This document shows, one piece after another, positions 61,896-64,000 of a stretch of 64,000 bases of DNA (positions are counted from its first letter, which is position 1; every line of letters starts with the position of its first letter). The DNA lies in NCBI GenBank assembly GCA_942492825.1, contig OW818635.1, positions 868,001-932,000 on the forward strand. The letters run 5' to 3'. The notes under the pieces are model-generated. The model saw only the letters and a list, made by a program, of their open reading frames with translations. It was not told where the DNA came from and made no database searches. The position numbers and the translations under genes were made by a program. The stretch comes from GWE2-51-13 sp942492825. Lineage in GTDB: Bacteria > Bacillota_I > Bacilli_A > Erysipelotrichales > Erysipelotrichaceae.

Positions 61896-62513
61896 CTACA
61901 TTGGAGTGCATATATACCAAGCGGCTCTTGAACCGACATCGACGACGTCGACTTCCGAAAAACATCCCTTCATTTCTGATACGCACTGTTCCATTTCTTC
62001 TTTTGCTTCTTTGATGAAGTGGAAATAATCACCATGTTCAAGCCATTCGATGATCGATGTCATGAACTGTCTGTTTTGATTGTAGTCGAAGATGACGACT
62101 TTGTATTTGCTTACACGACTCATTTCAGTATACAGTTTCTTTCGTTCATCTTTTTGAAGTCCATGGGCTACATAGGATGCGATCGAAATGTCAAATGACT
62201 TATCTTCAAATGGCAGCTTTTCTAGGACATTCGCTTGAATGAACGTGATTGACTTGTTTTCCGCTTGACTATTGGCAACCTTCAACATTTTTTCCGCCGG
62301 ATCGATTCCCGTTACTTCTAGGCCTCTTTTATCTAGAACCGAACATAAAGCACCTGTTCCGCAGCCCACATCGAGAATCGAAGTGTATGAAGTTAAGTCC
62401 AGTATGCCGGATACATTTTCTATGACTCTCCCATAGTGCTTTTTTTGCATCTCATAAAATAGTCCGTAAATCGGAGCGATCGTATTGAAAAGCAGGCTAC
62501 TGTTTTTCCCCAT
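61896..62513 (-). CDS. SAM-dependent methyltransferase (class I)
   Basis: A 205-residue methyltransferase. SILDVGCGTGALCSVLDKRG is motif I, VTGIDPAEKMLKVANSQAE motif II region, and LPFEDKSFDISIASYVAHGLQ follows. Substrate unknown. The start at 62513 has AAGGAGGTGAT upstream. It belongs to the small ubiE-like methyltransferase group. Confidence 0.9.
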   Translation of the reverse strand: MGKNSSLLFNTIAPIYGLFYEMQKKHYGRVIENVSGILDLTSYTSILDVGCGTGALCSVLDKRGLEVTGIDPAEKMLKVANSQAENKSITFIQANVLEKLPFEDKSFDISIASYVAHGLQKDERKKLYTEMSRVSKYKVVIFDYNQNRQFMTSIIEWLEHGDYFHFIKEAKEEMEQCVSEMKGCFSEVDVVDVGSRAAWYICTPM

Positions 62514-62685
62514 TTGTATCACCTCCTTTTTGAAATGAACTAAAAGATTAGAACTGCTAGTACTTTGGAGTATCTGCATCATTCATCGGAATATGCAAAT
62601 TTGCAATACTTATGTTGTCTATTATACGCTTGTCGATGATTCATAAACTCGGCACGCATTTAAGTTTGAGTAGAGTCTTTAGAGA

Positions 62686-63801
62686 CTACTGAATCATAAT
62701 GTCCTCTACCAAGAGTCTGGGATTACTGTTCGTTAATATGTCCGATTTTTCTTGGAGTCCAATCACCCATACTACATCTCCATTTTTACCATATTCTGCT
62801 TGAAATTGCATATTTAAGTTTTTCATTGCGTCGAAATTTTCGAGTACTTGCATCGCCGGCCGCAGATCATACCCGCTGACTTCATGTACCAACTGTTGGT
62901 AGATTTGGCCACTTGCGACATAATCCAAGGTAACGGGATTGTCACGATGAATCAAGATGTACTTGGTTTGTTTTTCCAATCTTTCCTTAAATTGCTTGAT
63001 TCCACTTTCTCCAAACGAGTCCAAATCTTTCGAGAGAATTTTCATTAAGGGTTGAACAAAAGGTCTAATATGTGTCGGTAATGTATTGAGCGAAAGTCCA
63101 TATCGATATTCGTTTTTGTCCCATTCGGTCCATCGAAATACATTGAGTAATTCTTGGGTCGCTTTCTTATCTTTCGATTCGATAATCGTTCCCTCCAACA
63201 ACATTCCTTCCAATTTTTCGACATCGGATTCGGTGTCCACAAGAGTATACTTGAACCCCGGATAATCGGAAATACATTCATCGATCGTTACTCGTAGATC
63301 GCCGTTATCCGCATTCAAGGAATCATATGTACTTCCTGAGGTACTATCCTCCCCATGCAATTCGGTGTCTTGTTGGATGTGAAGTGTAGCGATCAGTGGC
63401 CGATCTTCTGTAATATCTACTTCGTGGTATGTAACATTCACGCTATAGTTATAAAACAAAGCGCCTTGCTTATAGCTTTCAATAAATGTGCCTTGACTCA
63501 TCAACAGTTGTTTCTTGTCACCATCGACGACGGGCAATGCTTTCTCCATATCCGCATAGAGTTCAATCGTAGCATCATCGATTGTCTTTACGAGCCAGGG
63601 TTGCGTATTGTGACTGCTCGCCGCGCGGATTCCATAGGCAATCAGTTTGGATTGAATCGTGTCTTGTTCTTCAATGTACTTGGCAGACCATACTGATGCG
63701 TATTTTTGTTTGAGAAATGATCCATCGAAACCGACAAATAGCAGAACGACAACCAATAATAAGCTAGCTGTTACAATCATGGCTTTATTTCTTTTCTTCA
63801 T
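62686..63801 (-). CDS. Acg-like nitroreductase family membrane-anchored protein
   Basis: A 371-residue protein. One N-terminal membrane helix (AMIVTASLLLVVVLLFVGF) precedes a nitroreductase-like domain with GIRAASSHNTQPWLVKTIDD, the FMN-binding motif of the Acg/TM1586-like group, and GYDLRPAMQVLENF near the end. The start at 63801 has GGAGGTAAAGG upstream and overlaps the partial TetR gene by 17 bases, so the regulator probably controls it. Relatives are induced in stress. Confidence 0.82.
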   Translation of the reverse strand: MKKRNKAMIVTASLLLVVVLLFVGFDGSFLKQKYASVWSAKYIEEQDTIQSKLIAYGIRAASSHNTQPWLVKTIDDATIELYADMEKALPVVDGDKKQLLMSQGTFIESYKQGALFYNYSVNVTYHEVDITEDRPLIATLHIQQDTELHGEDSTSGSTYDSLNADNGDLRVTIDECISDYPGFKYTLVDTESDVEKLEGMLLEGTIIESKDKKATQELLNVFRWTEWDKNEYRYGLSLNTLPTHIRPFVQPLMKILSKDLDSFGESGIKQFKERLEKQTKYILIHRDNPVTLDYVASGQIYQQLVHEVSGYDLRPAMQVLENFDAMKNLNMQFQAEYGKNGDVVWVIGLQEKSDILTNSNPRLLVEDIMIQ

Positions 63802-64000
63802 TTCCTTTACCTCCATTCGTATTCTCGACCATCCTCATCATCATACTTAGTCCTTCGTTTATAAGATCTTCGGAATATTTCTGATGATAATTCTCGAAAT
63901 AGTTTTTCTTTTTGGCCAATGTATTAAATAAACCAAGAGTGAATGACCAGATAATTATCGCGGTACTTATGACATCGATATTCGATCGAAGAGAACCTTC
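63785..64000 (-). CDS. TetR-family regulator C-terminal fragment (cut by window edge)
   Basis: The frame is open from the right edge to a TAA at 63785, about 71 codons, reading SLRSNIDVISTAIIIWSFTL and further NYHQKYSEDLINEGLSMMM. This resembles the ligand-binding C-terminus of TetR/AcrR regulators (GLRAxID-IxA-I-WS-x-G). The HTH lies beyond the window. Stop overlaps the nitroreductase start by 17 bases, typical of regulator-target coupling. Confidence 0.55.
   Translation of the reverse strand, partial: EGSLRSNIDVISTAIIIWSFTLGLFNTLAKKKNYFENYHQKYSEDLINEGLSMMMRMVENTNGGKGNEEKK

Overview
The window is a 64-kb, gene-dense stretch of a bacterial chromosome. Strong AAGGAGG-type ribosome binding sites, hairpin/T-run terminators, lipoprotein signals, HxlR/MarR/TetR regulators and a SAM-I type riboswitch point to the Bacillota or a close low-GC Gram-positive relative. 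UGA is a stop codon (for example at the ends of the aminotransferase and nucleoside diphosphate kinase genes), so the code is the standard bacterial one and a Mycoplasma/Spiroplasma code is excluded. Most genes are on the minus strand. I saw no tRNA, rRNA, CRISPR array, transposase or prophage module.

Layout. 1-2.0 kb: an AT-rich edge with a truncated McrB-type restriction ATPase and a decayed DUF1232 gene. 2.0-9.2 kb: cyclic-di-GMP and two-component signalling: a PocR-GGDEF-HD-GYP protein, then an operon of sugar-type binding lipoprotein, REC-HD-GYP and hybrid histidine kinase. 9.4-13.9 kb: small proteins, a SAM-I riboswitch in front of an uncharacterised gene, and a rightward macro-domain / VWA / trypsin-like protease group. 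14-24.4 kb: tryptophanase-NDK, small membrane proteins, the AmmeMemoRadiSam pair, pseudouridine catabolism (psuK-psuG), a nitroreductase, and an orphan promoter-terminator unit that looks like a small RNA. 24.4-33.6 kb: deoC, an oxidative half-TCA operon (aconitase, isocitrate dehydrogenase, citrate synthase), an aminotransferase-larA pair, and sixA-CHAD. 33.7-48.2 kb: HxlR with a DUF1801 protein, pstSCA behind a Pho-box-like repeat but with no pstB, an ADP-ribosylglycohydrolase, a tyrosine phosphatase, two further GGDEF proteins (one fused to hemerythrin), a ZIP transporter, and several enzymes. 48.2-64 kb: a polyphosphate kinase 2 and an accessory-looking series of single genes (GNATs, MoaE-like, acylphosphatase, CDP-alcohol transferase, alpha-toroid protein, flavin reductase, MarR-NmrA pair with a palindromic operator, RCC1-like repeat protein, kinase-like, hydrolase, DUF5131, methyltransferase, Acg-like nitroreductase behind a partial TetR gene).

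How it fits together. The TCA genes run oxaloacetate to 2-oxoglutarate, which suits glutamate biosynthesis; an aminotransferase is convergent with them. SixA-CHAD, PstSCA and PPK2 suggest active phosphate/polyphosphate management. Four proteins make or break cyclic di-GMP, and all three GGDEF domains keep an RxxD inhibitory site. The clearest under-described items are the SAM riboswitch with an unknown target gene, the orphan ~200-nt transcript, the binding-protein/HD-GYP/hybrid-kinase operon, and the macro-HTH/VWA/protease cluster.
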